Shown here: positions 1 to 8,042 of the stretch, piece after piece | Numbering within the stretch: the first letter of the stretch is position 1 | Layout of the letters: every line of letters begins with the position of its first letter | NCBI GenBank assembly: GCA_963824195.1 | Contig: CAWGOJ010000041.1 | Coordinates: 62,001-126,000, forward strand | Origin: Bog-473 sp963824195 | GTDB lineage: Bacteria; Actinomycetota; Acidimicrobiia; Acidimicrobiales; RAAP-2 | DNA length: 64,000 nucleotides | Direction: 5' to 3' | The notes under the pieces: generated by a model | The model's input: only the letters and a program-made list of their open reading frames with translations | Told to the model about the DNA's origin: nothing | The model's database searches: none | Translations under genes and position numbers: made by a program

Positions 1-12
1 GCCGTCCGCTCC

Positions 13-339
13 CTACAGCCCGTGGCACGACCAGTCGGTGGGCCCGATCAGCATCATGATCCCGGCGTCGTCGCTGTAGACGACCAGGTTCGCTGGCTCC
101 CCGGTGGGCACGCTCACCGTCGCCGAGGTCGGAAGCAGCACCGTCGTCGGTGAGAGGGTGACGGCAAAGGACGTCTGGCAGTGCACGATCGGCAGTGGGA
201 CCAACGTCGAGCCCTGCGAGCCGGCCGTATCCCGTGTCGACGTCGACGTCGGATGAGACGTGGTAGCCGAAGTGGAGCTCGGCATGGATGCCCCGCCACA
301 GCCGGCCATCACCACAAGCCCCGTCAACGCCATCCCCAC
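13..339 (-). CDS. small putative lipoprotein
   Basis: Encodes 108 residues. The N-terminus is a short hydrophobic stretch ending in a lipobox-like VMAGC (Cys at about residue 14), followed by a Ser/Thr-rich linker, which suggests a lipid-anchored exported protein. The rest (about residues 45-108) matches no family I know; two cysteines, in 'VHCQ' and near the C-terminus in 'WSCHGL', could form a disulfide. A GTG at 345 is an alternative start. Neither start gives the basic n-region usual for signal peptides, so the N-terminus is uncertain. It lies about 60 bases downstream of an acyl-CoA dehydrogenase gene on the same strand. Function unknown. Confidence 0.5.
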   Translation of the reverse strand: MGMALTGLVVMAGCGGASMPSSTSATTSHPTSTSTRDTAGSQGSTLVPLPIVHCQTSFAVTLSPTTVLLPTSATVSVPTGEPANLVVYSDDAGIMMLIGPTDWSCHGL

Positions 340-403
340 GATCCACGCCGTCGGCCCCCTCGCACCCGGCCGCTCCGGCCCAGCAAGCCCCCACCGGCCG
401 CCC

Positions 404-1705
404 CTACGCGTCGACGGTCAGAGCGTCCAGCAGATCGGCGAAGCGCCTCTGCGCCTCGGCCCGCCGCGTCGGGATGTGCTCGGACGGCACCTCGTGGGCC
501 ACGTACCCATTCAAGATCCGCCGGGCCACCGTCTGGCGATGCACCTCGTCGGGCCCGTCGTAGATCCGGGCCGCCCGTGCCGCCCGATACATCGACTCGA
601 GCGGCAGGTCGGAGGAGTACCCGAGCGACCCGTGCACCTGGATGGAGCGGTCGATGACGTCGTACAACACCTTCGCCCCGTAGTACTTGATCATCGCGAT
701 TTCGACCCTGGCCGCCGCCGCCCCCTCCTCATCCATCTTCCAGGCGGCCTGCAACGTCATGAGCCGGGCAGCGGCCATCTCGGCCATGGAGTCCGCCACC
801 CAGTTCTGTATGGTCTGCTTCTCGGCCAGCATCGATCCGTGCGCGTAACGGGACACCGCCCGCTCGCACAGCATGTCGAAGGCTCGCCGGGACTGCCCCA
901 ACCACCGCATGCAGTGGTGGATCCGACCGGGCCCCAGCCGGTGCTGCGCCAGAGCAAAACCCGAGCCCTCCCGGCCCACGATGTTCCCGGCCGGGACCCG
1001 GACGTCCCGGTAGATGATCTCGGCATGGTTCCCGAAGCGACCGTACGGCGTGTGCGGGTCCTCCATCGTCGACACGTCCCGCACGATGTCCACCCCGGGC
1101 GTGTCCGCCGGCACGATGATCATCGACGACCCCTGGTACGGATGGACGTCTGGATTGGTCACCGCCATCACGATCAGGAAGTCCGCCACCGATCCGTTCG
1201 AGGTGAACCACTTGTGCCCGTTGATCACCCACTCGTCGCCGTCCCGCACCGCCGACGTGGTCAGCAGCGTCGGATCAGATCCAGCAGTGTTGGGCTCCGT
1301 CATCGAGAAGGCCGACCGCAACTTCCCGTCCAACAGAGGCTTCAGCCACTGCTCCCGCTGCGACTCATCCCCCGTCGCCTCGATACCCACCGCCAGTAAC
1401 TCCGCGTTCCCCGAGTCCGGTGCGTTGTTGCCGAACACCACGGGCGCCAGCGGCGACTGGCCCAGGATCTCGTGCATCAGTCCCAACTTCACCTGCCCGA
1501 ACCCCATCCCGCCCAACGAGGGCGGCAGGTGGGCCGCCCACAGGCTCTCGGCCTTGACCCGCTCTTGGAGAGGCCACATCACCTGCAGCAATTGCTCGTA
1601 GCTGAGGTCGAGGGTCTCGAGCGGGAAGACCTCGTCCCGCACGAAACCACGCATCCACTCCAACTTCTCCTCGAACTCGGGCTCGGTCGAGAAATCCCAG
1701 GCCAT
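404..1705 (-). CDS. acyl-CoA dehydrogenase (ACAD10/11-like)
   Basis: A 433-residue flavoprotein expected to introduce the alpha,beta double bond of an acyl-CoA, passing electrons to ETF. Visible family signatures are 'TEPNTAGSDPTLL' (about residues 136-148, FAD/substrate contact region), 'INGHKWFTSNG' (about 161-171) and the C-terminal 'QVHGSLGYSSDLPLE' with 'AARIYDGPDEVHRQTVARRI', typical of the longer ACAD10/11-like subgroup. The ATG at 1705 is preceded by a good GGAGGAG ribosome site; the frame stays open far upstream but that part reads as antisense of bioB. It is divergent from bioB with about 60 bases between starts. The substrate is not deducible. It is separate from the steroid-type acyl-CoA dehydrogenase pairs further along. 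Confidence 0.9.
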   Translation of the reverse strand: MAWDFSTEPEFEEKLEWMRGFVRDEVFPLETLDLSYEQLLQVMWPLQERVKAESLWAAHLPPSLGGMGFGQVKLGLMHEILGQSPLAPVVFGNNAPDSGNAELLAVGIEATGDESQREQWLKPLLDGKLRSAFSMTEPNTAGSDPTLLTTSAVRDGDEWVINGHKWFTSNGSVADFLIVMAVTNPDVHPYQGSSMIIVPADTPGVDIVRDVSTMEDPHTPYGRFGNHAEIIYRDVRVPAGNIVGREGSGFALAQHRLGPGRIHHCMRWLGQSRRAFDMLCERAVSRYAHGSMLAEKQTIQNWVADSMAEMAAARLMTLQAAWKMDEEGAAAARVEIAMIKYYGAKVLYDVIDRSIQVHGSLGYSSDLPLESMYRAARAARIYDGPDEVHRQTVARRILNGYVAHEVPSEHIPTRRAEAQRRFADLLDALTVDA

Positions 1706-1768
1706 TACTGCTCCTCCCTGCCCCGGTTCAGCTACCGGGGCCCCCACCCTGCCACTACCGTGGGCGCC

Positions 1769-2899
1769 GTGACCACAACGAGCCACGTCTCCTTCCGCGA
1801 CGCCGCACCATCCACGCCGTCCTCGCCCCATCCCCAGGCCGGGCCCGAGACCAGCCCGCAGGGCAGCCCGGCGCCCCCACCCCAAGTCGCCCTGCGTGAG
1901 GCGGAGCGGGCCGTCATCGCCTCCGCCGAGCACGCTCTCCTCGACGAGCGCCGCCTCCTCACCAAGGACGAACTGGCCGCGCTGGCCGCGCTGCCCGACG
2001 GTGCAGTCATGGCGCTGGCCTCCCTCGCCCACCAGGTGCGCCTCGCATGGTGCGGTCCCGAGGTCGAGATCGAGGGGATCCTCTCGGCCAAGACCGGTGG
2101 CTGCCCCGAGGACTGCCACTTCTGCTCGCAGTCGTCCCGCTTCGACACACCGGTCAAGGCCACGCCGTTCCTCGACTCCGACGAGGTCCTCGCTGCCGCC
2201 CGCGAGACCGCCGAACTGGGCGCGTCGGAGTTCTGCATCGTCCTGGCTGTCCGCGGCCCCGACGAGCGCACCATCCGGCGCATCCTCGACCTCGTCCCCC
2301 TCATCCACGACGAGACCGGACTCAACGTCGCCGTGAGCGCCGGCATCCTGACCGAGGACCAGGCGCGCCGGCTGGCCCAGGGGGGTGTGCACCGGTACAA
2401 CCACAACGTCGAGACCGCCCGGTCGTATTTCCCATCCATCGTCTCGACCCACACGTGGGACGAGCGCGCCGAGACGTGCCGCCTCGTCAAGTCACACGGG
2501 ATGGAGCTGTGCTGCGGTGCGCTCATCAACGTGGGCGAGTCAGACGACCAGCGCGTCGAGCTGCTGGCCCAGCTCCAGGAGCTCGACCCCACCGAGGTGC
2601 CGCTCAACTTCTTGAACCCTCGGCCCGGCACCCCCCTCGGAGACCGTCCGATCCTCGGCGCCTGGGACGCCATCCGCTGGATCGCGTTGTTCCGCCTCGC
2701 GCTGCCCTCGGTGATCCTGCGCTATGCCGGTGGGCGCGAGGTGACGCTGCGCGACCTGCAGGCCATCGGGATGACGGCGGGCATCAATGCCCTCATTGTC
2801 GGCAACTACCTGACGACGCTCGGCCGCTCCGCCGAGGAGGACCTCCAGATGCTCGACGACCTGCGCATGCCGATCGGCGCCCTCTCGGCGGCCATCTGA
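1769..2899 (+). CDS. bioB: biotin synthase BioB
   Basis: Radical-SAM enzyme that inserts sulfur into dethiobiotin to form biotin. The radical-SAM cluster motif CPEDCHFC gives Cys112, Cys116 and Cys119 with the GTG at 1769 as start. 'YNHNVETARSYFP', 'CCGALINVGES' and 'VPLNFLNPRPGTPL' are standard BioB blocks, and the carboxyl end 'GMTAGINALIVGNYLTT' fits. The first 45 residues are Pro/Ser-rich and probably disordered; a second GTG at 1760 is an alternative start and no clear ribosome site is present, so a leaderless message is possible. The auxiliary gene bsaP follows 93 bases downstream, and bioA-bioF-bioD lie on the opposite strand beyond an HNH gene. Confidence 0.95.
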   Translation: MTTTSHVSFRDAAPSTPSSPHPQAGPETSPQGSPAPPPQVALREAERAVIASAEHALLDERRLLTKDELAALAALPDGAVMALASLAHQVRLAWCGPEVEIEGILSAKTGGCPEDCHFCSQSSRFDTPVKATPFLDSDEVLAAARETAELGASEFCIVLAVRGPDERTIRRILDLVPLIHDETGLNVAVSAGILTEDQARRLAQGGVHRYNHNVETARSYFPSIVSTHTWDERAETCRLVKSHGMELCCGALINVGESDDQRVELLAQLQELDPTEVPLNFLNPRPGTPLGDRPILGAWDAIRWIALFRLALPSVILRYAGGREVTLRDLQAIGMTAGINALIVGNYLTTLGRSAEEDLQMLDDLRMPIGALSAAI

Positions 2900-2951
2900 C
2901 GATGGCCTGAGGCGCAGACAACCTCTGAGCAGCCGTGTACGTGCGTCGAAG

Positions 2952-2976
2952 TCTCAACCTCAACTTGAGGTCGAGA
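2952..2976. promoter_or_regulatory. 25-bp dyad between bioB and bsaP (possible operator)
   Basis: Arms TCTCAACCTCAA and TTGAGGTCGAGA flank a single central C at 2964; 11 of 12 positions pair, and the inner ACCTCAA/TTGAGGT is perfect. With only one central base it resembles a protein-binding dyad more than a terminator hairpin. It ends 16 bases before the bsaP start. Which regulator would bind is unknown; the inner half-sites resemble MerR-family operators (SoxR-type CCTCAA..TTGAGG), but the spacing is shorter than in SoxR boxes. Confidence 0.5.
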
Positions 2977-2992
2977 TCTGAAGGCCGGTTTC

Positions 2993-3187
2993 GTGCCTGA
3001 GAGCGCGGCCCAGACACACTGCACCGGCTGCGGCCGCCCCACCACCGAGTGCCCACAGTGTGGGCGCGCGCTCGACCCCCCGCGCTTCTGCCCCGAGTGC
3101 GGCAGGCGCATGACAGTCACCGTGACCCCCACTGGATGGGTCGCCCGCTGTCGGGACCACTCCCACGCGGAGCTCCGCTCCGCTTGA
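2993..3187 (+). CDS. bsaP: biotin synthase auxiliary protein BsaP
   Basis: A 64-residue cysteine-rich protein. CxxC pairs are at Cys10/13, Cys20/23 and Cys33/36, with a further Cys53. The block 'PPRFCPECGRRMTVTV' followed by 'GWVARCRDH' closely matches mycobacterial Rv1590-type proteins, known as BsaP, which support BioB activity in actinobacteria, probably by serving its iron-sulfur cluster (family knowledge). The position directly after bioB supports the call. The GTG start at 2993 has a weak GAAGG upstream. A zinc-ribbon protein of other function is the alternative. Confidence 0.85.
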   Translation: MPESAAQTHCTGCGRPTTECPQCGRALDPPRFCPECGRRMTVTVTPTGWVARCRDHSHAELRSA

Positions 3188-3199
3188 GCCGTCGCCGGC

Positions 3200-4621
3200 T
3201 CAACGACGCATCGGGGCACTCCGCGGGGAGCCGAAGCTCGGCACAGTCCTTCGCCATGTCGGAGACGGCACTGACTTACCCACCCGGCCATGCGGGCTGG
3301 TGAACGACATCACCGAGTTGGCGTCTCCCTTCATCACCCATCCCAGCTCGTGCACGGCCTTGTGATGCCGGTCACAAAGTGTGACGAGGTTGTCGAGGTT
3401 CGTCTCGCCGCCACGGATCCAGTGGAGGACGTGGTGGATGTCCGTGAATTCGGTGAAGCTGCATCCGGGAAACCGGCACCCCTTGTCCCGGCGGGCTATC
3501 TCAACCCGCTGAGCCACGGTCGGATCACGCCGAGCACGACCCTGGTCGAGGATGGAACCGTCGCGAGCGTCCACGGAGAGCACCACGTTGGCATCGCACG
3601 CCAACCGGCGAGCGACCTCGGCTGACACCGGCCCGACGCCCTGAATCTCCGCCACGCCCGGCACTGCGGAGCAGCCCGTCAACAGTTCGAGGGGAGCGTG
3701 CACCACGACTCGGGGCCGGACGGCACGGCGACGCCCCGACGCCGGCTCGCTCCCCAGCCTGAACAGGTGCATCAAGGCGTCGTAGAGGCGCTGGTCGTAG
3801 GGCACATAGCGCACGGGGTCCGACTCCACCGGATCCGCCGACCCGACAGACCCGCGACCGGCACGCTCACTCTCTCGCTTGTCGGCCGACACCCGGCCGA
3901 CAAGCGCCGACTTGGCCGCCGCATAGTCGTCCTTCGTGAAGGCGACCCACACCGACCGCCGAGTGTCGTTGAAGCGCAGCGTGCGGCGATCGAACTCCCG
4001 GGCCGCCTGCGCATCGCCCGCCGAGCCCATGTCATCCCCTTCGCTCCCGCCGACGTCATCCTCGTCTCCCCCGCCGCTGCCCCCACCCCGCCCCGGACTC
4101 GCCGCCTCCTGCTCCTGCGCCCGATGCCACGCCGCCAGCTCACGGGCCTGCCGCACGCTCCAGTCCGCAGAGACTTCACGCAATACGGCGTCCGTCGACG
4201 CCGTCGCCACCTCCGCCAGTGGCTCCACCAGGTCGAGCGACAACTCCCCCGACGCCAGCCCCGAGGCCAGGCAGGGCAACGACTCGAGGTTGGCCGCCGA
4301 ACGAACCCACTGCCGAGCCGTCGACGTACTGACGCCGCACTGCCCGGTCACCCACGCGACCATCGATACGGCACCGTCCCCACGCCACCCCTCCGCCCGA
4401 TCGAACTCGGCGACGTCGGCCAGTTGCTCGCAGTGGAGTGCCGAGATCTGCCTGGACCGCTGCACGATCCGCCCGGCCAGCTCCTGCGAGCGGGCGTCGC
4501 CGCCGAAGTCCCGACACGGCGGCCGCCGACGCAGCCGGCGTTCCTCCACGGGCGGATGTTGATTCCTCACCGAGCGTGAACGGTCGCGCCCGCACCGGAC
4601 CGCGCGCGCCACGACGCACAT
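3200..4621 (-). CDS. DUF222 / HNH endonuclease (13E12-repeat family)
   Basis: About 473 residues from the ATG at 4621; an alternative GTG at 4570 gives 456, and the frame is open upstream to about 4702. The N-terminal half matches the DUF222 helical domain ('LHCEQLADVAEFDRAEGW' onward), followed by an acidic Gly/Asp-rich linker. The C-terminal HNH nuclease has 'CRFPGCSF', 'DIHHVLHW', 'GGETNLDNLVTLC' and 'RHHKAVHE', with zinc-type cysteines and the catalytic His pair visible. Such genes occur in many copies in actinobacteria and are sometimes linked to mobility; the cellular role is unknown. It sits alone between bsaP and bioD, interrupting the biotin genes. Confidence 0.88.
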   Translation of the reverse strand: MCVVARAVRCGRDRSRSVRNQHPPVEERRLRRRPPCRDFGGDARSQELAGRIVQRSRQISALHCEQLADVAEFDRAEGWRGDGAVSMVAWVTGQCGVSTSTARQWVRSAANLESLPCLASGLASGELSLDLVEPLAEVATASTDAVLREVSADWSVRQARELAAWHRAQEQEAASPGRGGGSGGGDEDDVGGSEGDDMGSAGDAQAAREFDRRTLRFNDTRRSVWVAFTKDDYAAAKSALVGRVSADKRESERAGRGSVGSADPVESDPVRYVPYDQRLYDALMHLFRLGSEPASGRRRAVRPRVVVHAPLELLTGCSAVPGVAEIQGVGPVSAEVARRLACDANVVLSVDARDGSILDQGRARRDPTVAQRVEIARRDKGCRFPGCSFTEFTDIHHVLHWIRGGETNLDNLVTLCDRHHKAVHELGWVMKGDANSVMSFTSPHGRVGKSVPSPTWRRTVPSFGSPRSAPMRR

Positions 4622-4736
4622 CGAACGCGACAGTCCCGCTCCGGTCAGCCCGCCCCGCCCATCCCGACCGACCCGGACCCGGGGCCGGACCCGGGAGCGC
4701 ACCGAGCCCGACCCGAATCGACTCAGCCTGCCCGAC

Positions 4737-5396
4737 TCAGCCGGACATGAGGTCCGCCAACGCGGATTCGGCGCCGGGCAGCGTCACCACCGTCAGCGCG
4801 TCACGAGCGCGCAGCCATTCGAGATTCCGCTCGTGCAGGTCCACCGCGCCCTCGAAGCGGTTCAGGACGACCACCACAGGCGCGCCCAGGGCGTCCAAAG
4901 CACCGACGGTGAGCCGCACCGAATTGATCGTGCCCAGTCCGGCGTCGGCCACCAGCACGACAAGGTCAGGGCCGAGCGACCGACACAGGTCCAGACAATC
5001 TCCGTCGGCGGCCAGTGGCGAGCGCACCCCACCTGCCGTCTCGACGAGACCCACGTCGACCGCCTCAGCCGGCCACCGCAGTTCGCCCATGAGATCGACG
5101 ATCCCGAAAGGCGGACGCCCCAAAGCGGAGGCCGCCATCGGGGGCGCCATCGGTATCCCGTACCAGCGTTCAGAGGAGCAGACCACCTCGGGCGCCTCAC
5201 CGCTGGCCGCTCCGAGAACGGCGGCATCACGGGCGGCGGGGTCGTCGGAAGGATCGAACGACTGTGCCGGCTTGCGTGCCGCCACGGTCACACCCACCGC
5301 ACGGAGGTCGGTCAGGAGGCGCGCGGCGACCCACGTCTTGCCGACGTCGGTGCCGGTGCCCACGACGGCGACCAGCCGGCGCGGTCGCATCCCCAT
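4737..5396 (-). CDS. bioD: dethiobiotin synthetase BioD
   Basis: ATP-dependent enzyme that closes the ureido ring of 7,8-diaminononanoate. The Walker A motif GTGTDVGKTW is at about residues 13-22 of 219; 'ARKPAQSF' and 'LVETAGGVRSPL' are BioD hallmarks (substrate lysine region and carboxylate loop). The start is ATG 5396 ('MGMRPRR'); a GTG at 5405 is an alternative. It begins 14 bases after the bioF stop and is the last gene of the minus-strand bioA-bioF-bioD operon. Length is normal for the family. Confidence 0.93.
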   Translation of the reverse strand: MGMRPRRLVAVVGTGTDVGKTWVAARLLTDLRAVGVTVAARKPAQSFDPSDDPAARDAAVLGAASGEAPEVVCSSERWYGIPMAPPMAASALGRPPFGIVDLMGELRWPAEAVDVGLVETAGGVRSPLAADGDCLDLCRSLGPDLVVLVADAGLGTINSVRLTVGALDALGAPVVVVLNRFEGAVDLHERNLEWLRARDALTVVTLPGAESALADLMSG

Positions 5397-5410
5397 CGGC
5401 GGCACGGCGC

Positions 5411-6616
5411 TCAGAGAGCGGCGGCGGCGGGGCGCCGCAGGCGGAGCAGCGCGTGCAGCAACCGGTCCACGTCCTCGTCGCCGTGCGCGGCGGACAACGT
5501 GACCCGCAGCCGGCTCGTCCCGACTGGCACGGTGGGCGGGCGGATGGCCGGGACCCACAGGCCTTCGTCGAGTAGTGCGGCCGACGCATCGAGCGCCGCC
5601 TGCTCGGGCCCGAGGACGATCGGGATGATGGGGCTCGGGTGTCCGGGCGGTGCGAGGCCGGCCTCCGCCACACGGTCGATCAGCGACGCGAGGCGGCCCG
5701 TCAGGGCCGAACCCTCGGCGGAGCGGAGGACCCGCAGCGCGGCGAGCGCCGCCGCGGCATCGGCCGGTGTCGGCGCGGTCGAGAAGATGTAGGGACGGGC
5801 CCGATTGACCAGCAGGTCGACCACGTCGCGTGAAGCGGCCACGAAGCCGCCCAGCGAGCCCAGCGTCTTCGACAGGGTGCCGACCCGCACGACCGTTCCC
5901 CCGGCCCCGTCGGCCCGGGCGGCGGGCGGGAGGTCGGGGCCGAGCACGGCGTGGGCCTCATCGAGGACAAGCAGTGCGCCGTGGCGCCCGCACAGGTCGA
6001 ACAGCTCGTCGACCGGGGCCACGTCCCCGTCCATGGAAAAGACCGAGTCACTGACCACGATCGTCGGCGCGGCGGCGGAGCCGGACGAGGCGGCGGACGA
6101 GGCGCCGGAGGGGACGCCGGCCGACAGCAGCTCATCCAGGTGGCCCATGTCGCGGTGGCGGTACACGGCGAGCGCCGAGCGGGAGAGCCGGCAGCCATCG
6201 ATGATGCTGGCGTGGTTCAGCTCGTCCGAGAGGACGCGGACGCCCGCGCCGCCGAGCACGCACAGCACACCGAGGTTGGCGGCGAACCCGGTTGGGAAGG
6301 TCACGGCAGCCTCCGTCCCCTTCCACTCCGCCAGCGCTCGCTCGAGCTCGCCGTGGATGGGGCGACTCCCGGTCACCAGCCTGGATGCGCCCGACCCCGC
6401 CCCCCAGCGGTCCAGCGCCACGTGCGCCGCCGCCACCACCGCCGGATGTGCGCTCAGGCCGAGATAGTCGTTGGACGCGAACGACACCACCGCGCCGCCC
6501 TCGAGCACGCCCGCCGGCCCGAGAGCGTCGAACTCCCGAGGCGCGCGCCAGCGGTCCTCCTCGACCACCGTGGCGAGTTGAGCTCGGATCCGTGCCTCCC
6601 ACGGGCTCCCGCTCAT
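5411..6616 (-). CDS. bioF: 8-amino-7-oxononanoate synthase BioF
   Basis: PLP enzyme that condenses pimeloyl thioester with L-alanine. It is 401 residues long and shows 'SFASNDYLGLSAHP' near the N-terminus, 'GSGASRLVTGSRPIHGELE', 'LNHASIIDGCRLS', the PLP aspartate loop 'LVLDEAHAVLG' and the Schiff-base lysine in 'GTLSKTLGSLGG'. An Ala/Ser-rich insertion 'GASSAASSGSAAAP' precedes 'TIVVSDSVFSMDGD'. The ATG at 6614-6616 overlaps the bioA stop (ATGA), so translation is probably coupled. The pimelate-forming gene is not in the window. Confidence 0.95.
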   Translation of the reverse strand: MSGSPWEARIRAQLATVVEEDRWRAPREFDALGPAGVLEGGAVVSFASNDYLGLSAHPAVVAAAHVALDRWGAGSGASRLVTGSRPIHGELERALAEWKGTEAAVTFPTGFAANLGVLCVLGGAGVRVLSDELNHASIIDGCRLSRSALAVYRHRDMGHLDELLSAGVPSGASSAASSGSAAAPTIVVSDSVFSMDGDVAPVDELFDLCGRHGALLVLDEAHAVLGPDLPPAARADGAGGTVVRVGTLSKTLGSLGGFVAASRDVVDLLVNRARPYIFSTAPTPADAAAALAALRVLRSAEGSALTGRLASLIDRVAEAGLAPPGHPSPIIPIVLGPEQAALDASAALLDEGLWVPAIRPPTVPVGTSRLRVTLSAAHGDEDVDRLLHALLRLRRPAAAAL

Positions 6617-7989
6617 GCGCCGGATGCTCTGGATGCTCTGGATGCTCTGGATGCGCCCGATGCGCCAATGACCTCGTCGAGCGCCCCATCCAGGGCATCG
6701 ACCATCCGGACGACCTCGTCCGCGGTGATGGTCAGCGGCGGCATCAGCACCACCACGTCGCCGAGCGGGCGCAGCAGCACGCCCCTCGATACGGCTTCGG
6801 CGCACACCCGCCGCCCCCAGCGCGATCCCGGCTCAGGCGGGTCCAGCTCGACCCCGACCATCAGCCCGCACTGGCGGATATCGCGCACGGCCGCCCGACC
6901 GGCGACCCGTTCATTGAGGAGGACCGCCAGCTGCTCGGCCCGGGCGCGCACGTTGGCGAGCACGTCCCACGACTCGACGAGGCGCAGGTGCTCGAGCGCG
7001 ACGGCGGCGGCGAGCGCGTTCCCGCCGTAGGAGTGCCCGTGGTAGAAGGTCGACGGCCCGAGGTCGGCGCCGAGGAAGGCGCCGAACACGTCGCCCGACG
7101 CCACCGTGGCCGACATGGCCAGGTACCCGCCGGTTATCCCCTTGCCCAGGCAGAGCAGGTCGGGCCGCAGCCCGCATTGCTCGGAGGCGAACAGTGTCCC
7201 CGTCCGCCCGAACCCCGTCGCCACCTCGTCACAGATCAAGAGGACTCCGGCCTGGCGGCACGCCTCGCCGAAGTGCCGCACATCGGACGCGGAGGCGCAC
7301 AGCATCCCCGACGCACCCTGCACGAGCGGCTCGAGCACGACGGCCGCCAGCTCCGACGCGTGCGCGTCGATCGCCGCACACGCCTTGGCCGCCCATCCCG
7401 GGTCGGCGTAACCGGGCGTGCGGATCACCGGAAAGCACAGCGGCTCGAACACCGCGCTGAACACACCGCCGTCGCCGAGCGAGAGCGAGCCGATGGTGTC
7501 ACCGTGGTAGGCGTCGCCGAGGGCGAGGAACCGCGAGCGGCCCTCGGCCCCCTTGTTGACCCAGTACTGGAACGCGATCTTGAGCGCCTGCTCGACCGCC
7601 ACCGCGCCGTCGGCCGCGAAGAGGAAGTGCGGGTCCTCGACCGGGACGACCCGGGCCAGCGCCTCGGCCAGCTCGACGACGACCGTGTTGCCGTTGCCGA
7701 GCATCGTCGAGTGGGCGACCTTGGCGGCCTGAGCCGTGAGCGCCGCGTCCAGCTCGGGGACGCAGTGGCCGAGCGTGTTCACCCAGAGTGAAGAGACCGC
7801 ATCGAGATAGCGCCGCCCGTCGGCGTCGATCAGCTCCCGGCCCTCGGCCCGGTCGATCACCAGGGGCGCGTTGTCGACGTAGGCCCCCATCTGGGTGAAC
7901 CCGTGCCAGACCACGGCCGCATCCCGCTCGACCCAGCTCCCCGCTGGCTGGCCTTGTGGACTGGTGCCGCTCGGATCGGTGCCGCTCAC
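6613..7989 (-). CDS. bioA: adenosylmethionine-8-amino-7-oxononanoate aminotransferase BioA
   Basis: PLP aminotransferase that makes 7,8-diaminononanoate with SAM as amino donor. It is 458 residues long. Family blocks are 'VVWHGFTQMGAY', 'YLDAVSSLWVNTLGH', 'ALGDAYHGDTIGSLS', 'LICDEVATGFGRTGTLFA', the PLP lysine in 'LLCLGKGITGGYL' and 'FYHGHSYGGNALAAAVA'. The start is GTG 7989, within a GTGAGC context. The last 15 residues come from a 9-bp tandem repeat and are probably dispensable. It is the first gene of bioA-bioF-bioD and is divergent from ribC, with about 53 bases between starts. Confidence 0.94.
   Translation of the reverse strand: MSGTDPSGTSPQGQPAGSWVERDAAVVWHGFTQMGAYVDNAPLVIDRAEGRELIDADGRRYLDAVSSLWVNTLGHCVPELDAALTAQAAKVAHSTMLGNGNTVVVELAEALARVVPVEDPHFLFAADGAVAVEQALKIAFQYWVNKGAEGRSRFLALGDAYHGDTIGSLSLGDGGVFSAVFEPLCFPVIRTPGYADPGWAAKACAAIDAHASELAAVVLEPLVQGASGMLCASASDVRHFGEACRQAGVLLICDEVATGFGRTGTLFASEQCGLRPDLLCLGKGITGGYLAMSATVASGDVFGAFLGADLGPSTFYHGHSYGGNALAAAVALEHLRLVESWDVLANVRARAEQLAVLLNERVAGRAAVRDIRQCGLMVGVELDPPEPGSRWGRRVCAEAVSRGVLLRPLGDVVVLMPPLTITADEVVRMVDALDGALDEVIGASGASRASRASRASGA
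6622..6666. repeat. 9-bp tandem repeat in the bioA 3' end
   Basis: Three exact copies of GGATGCTCT (6622-6648) are followed by two degenerate copies. The tract encodes the BioA tail 'ASRASRASRASGA' and ends just before the bioA/bioF overlap. The unit length is a multiple of three, so copy-number change would keep frame. Confidence 0.85.
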
Positions 7990-8042
7990 CCCCCGATTCT
8001 GGACGCCGCCGGACCGGCGGGTCCACTGCGCGAGAATGGGCC

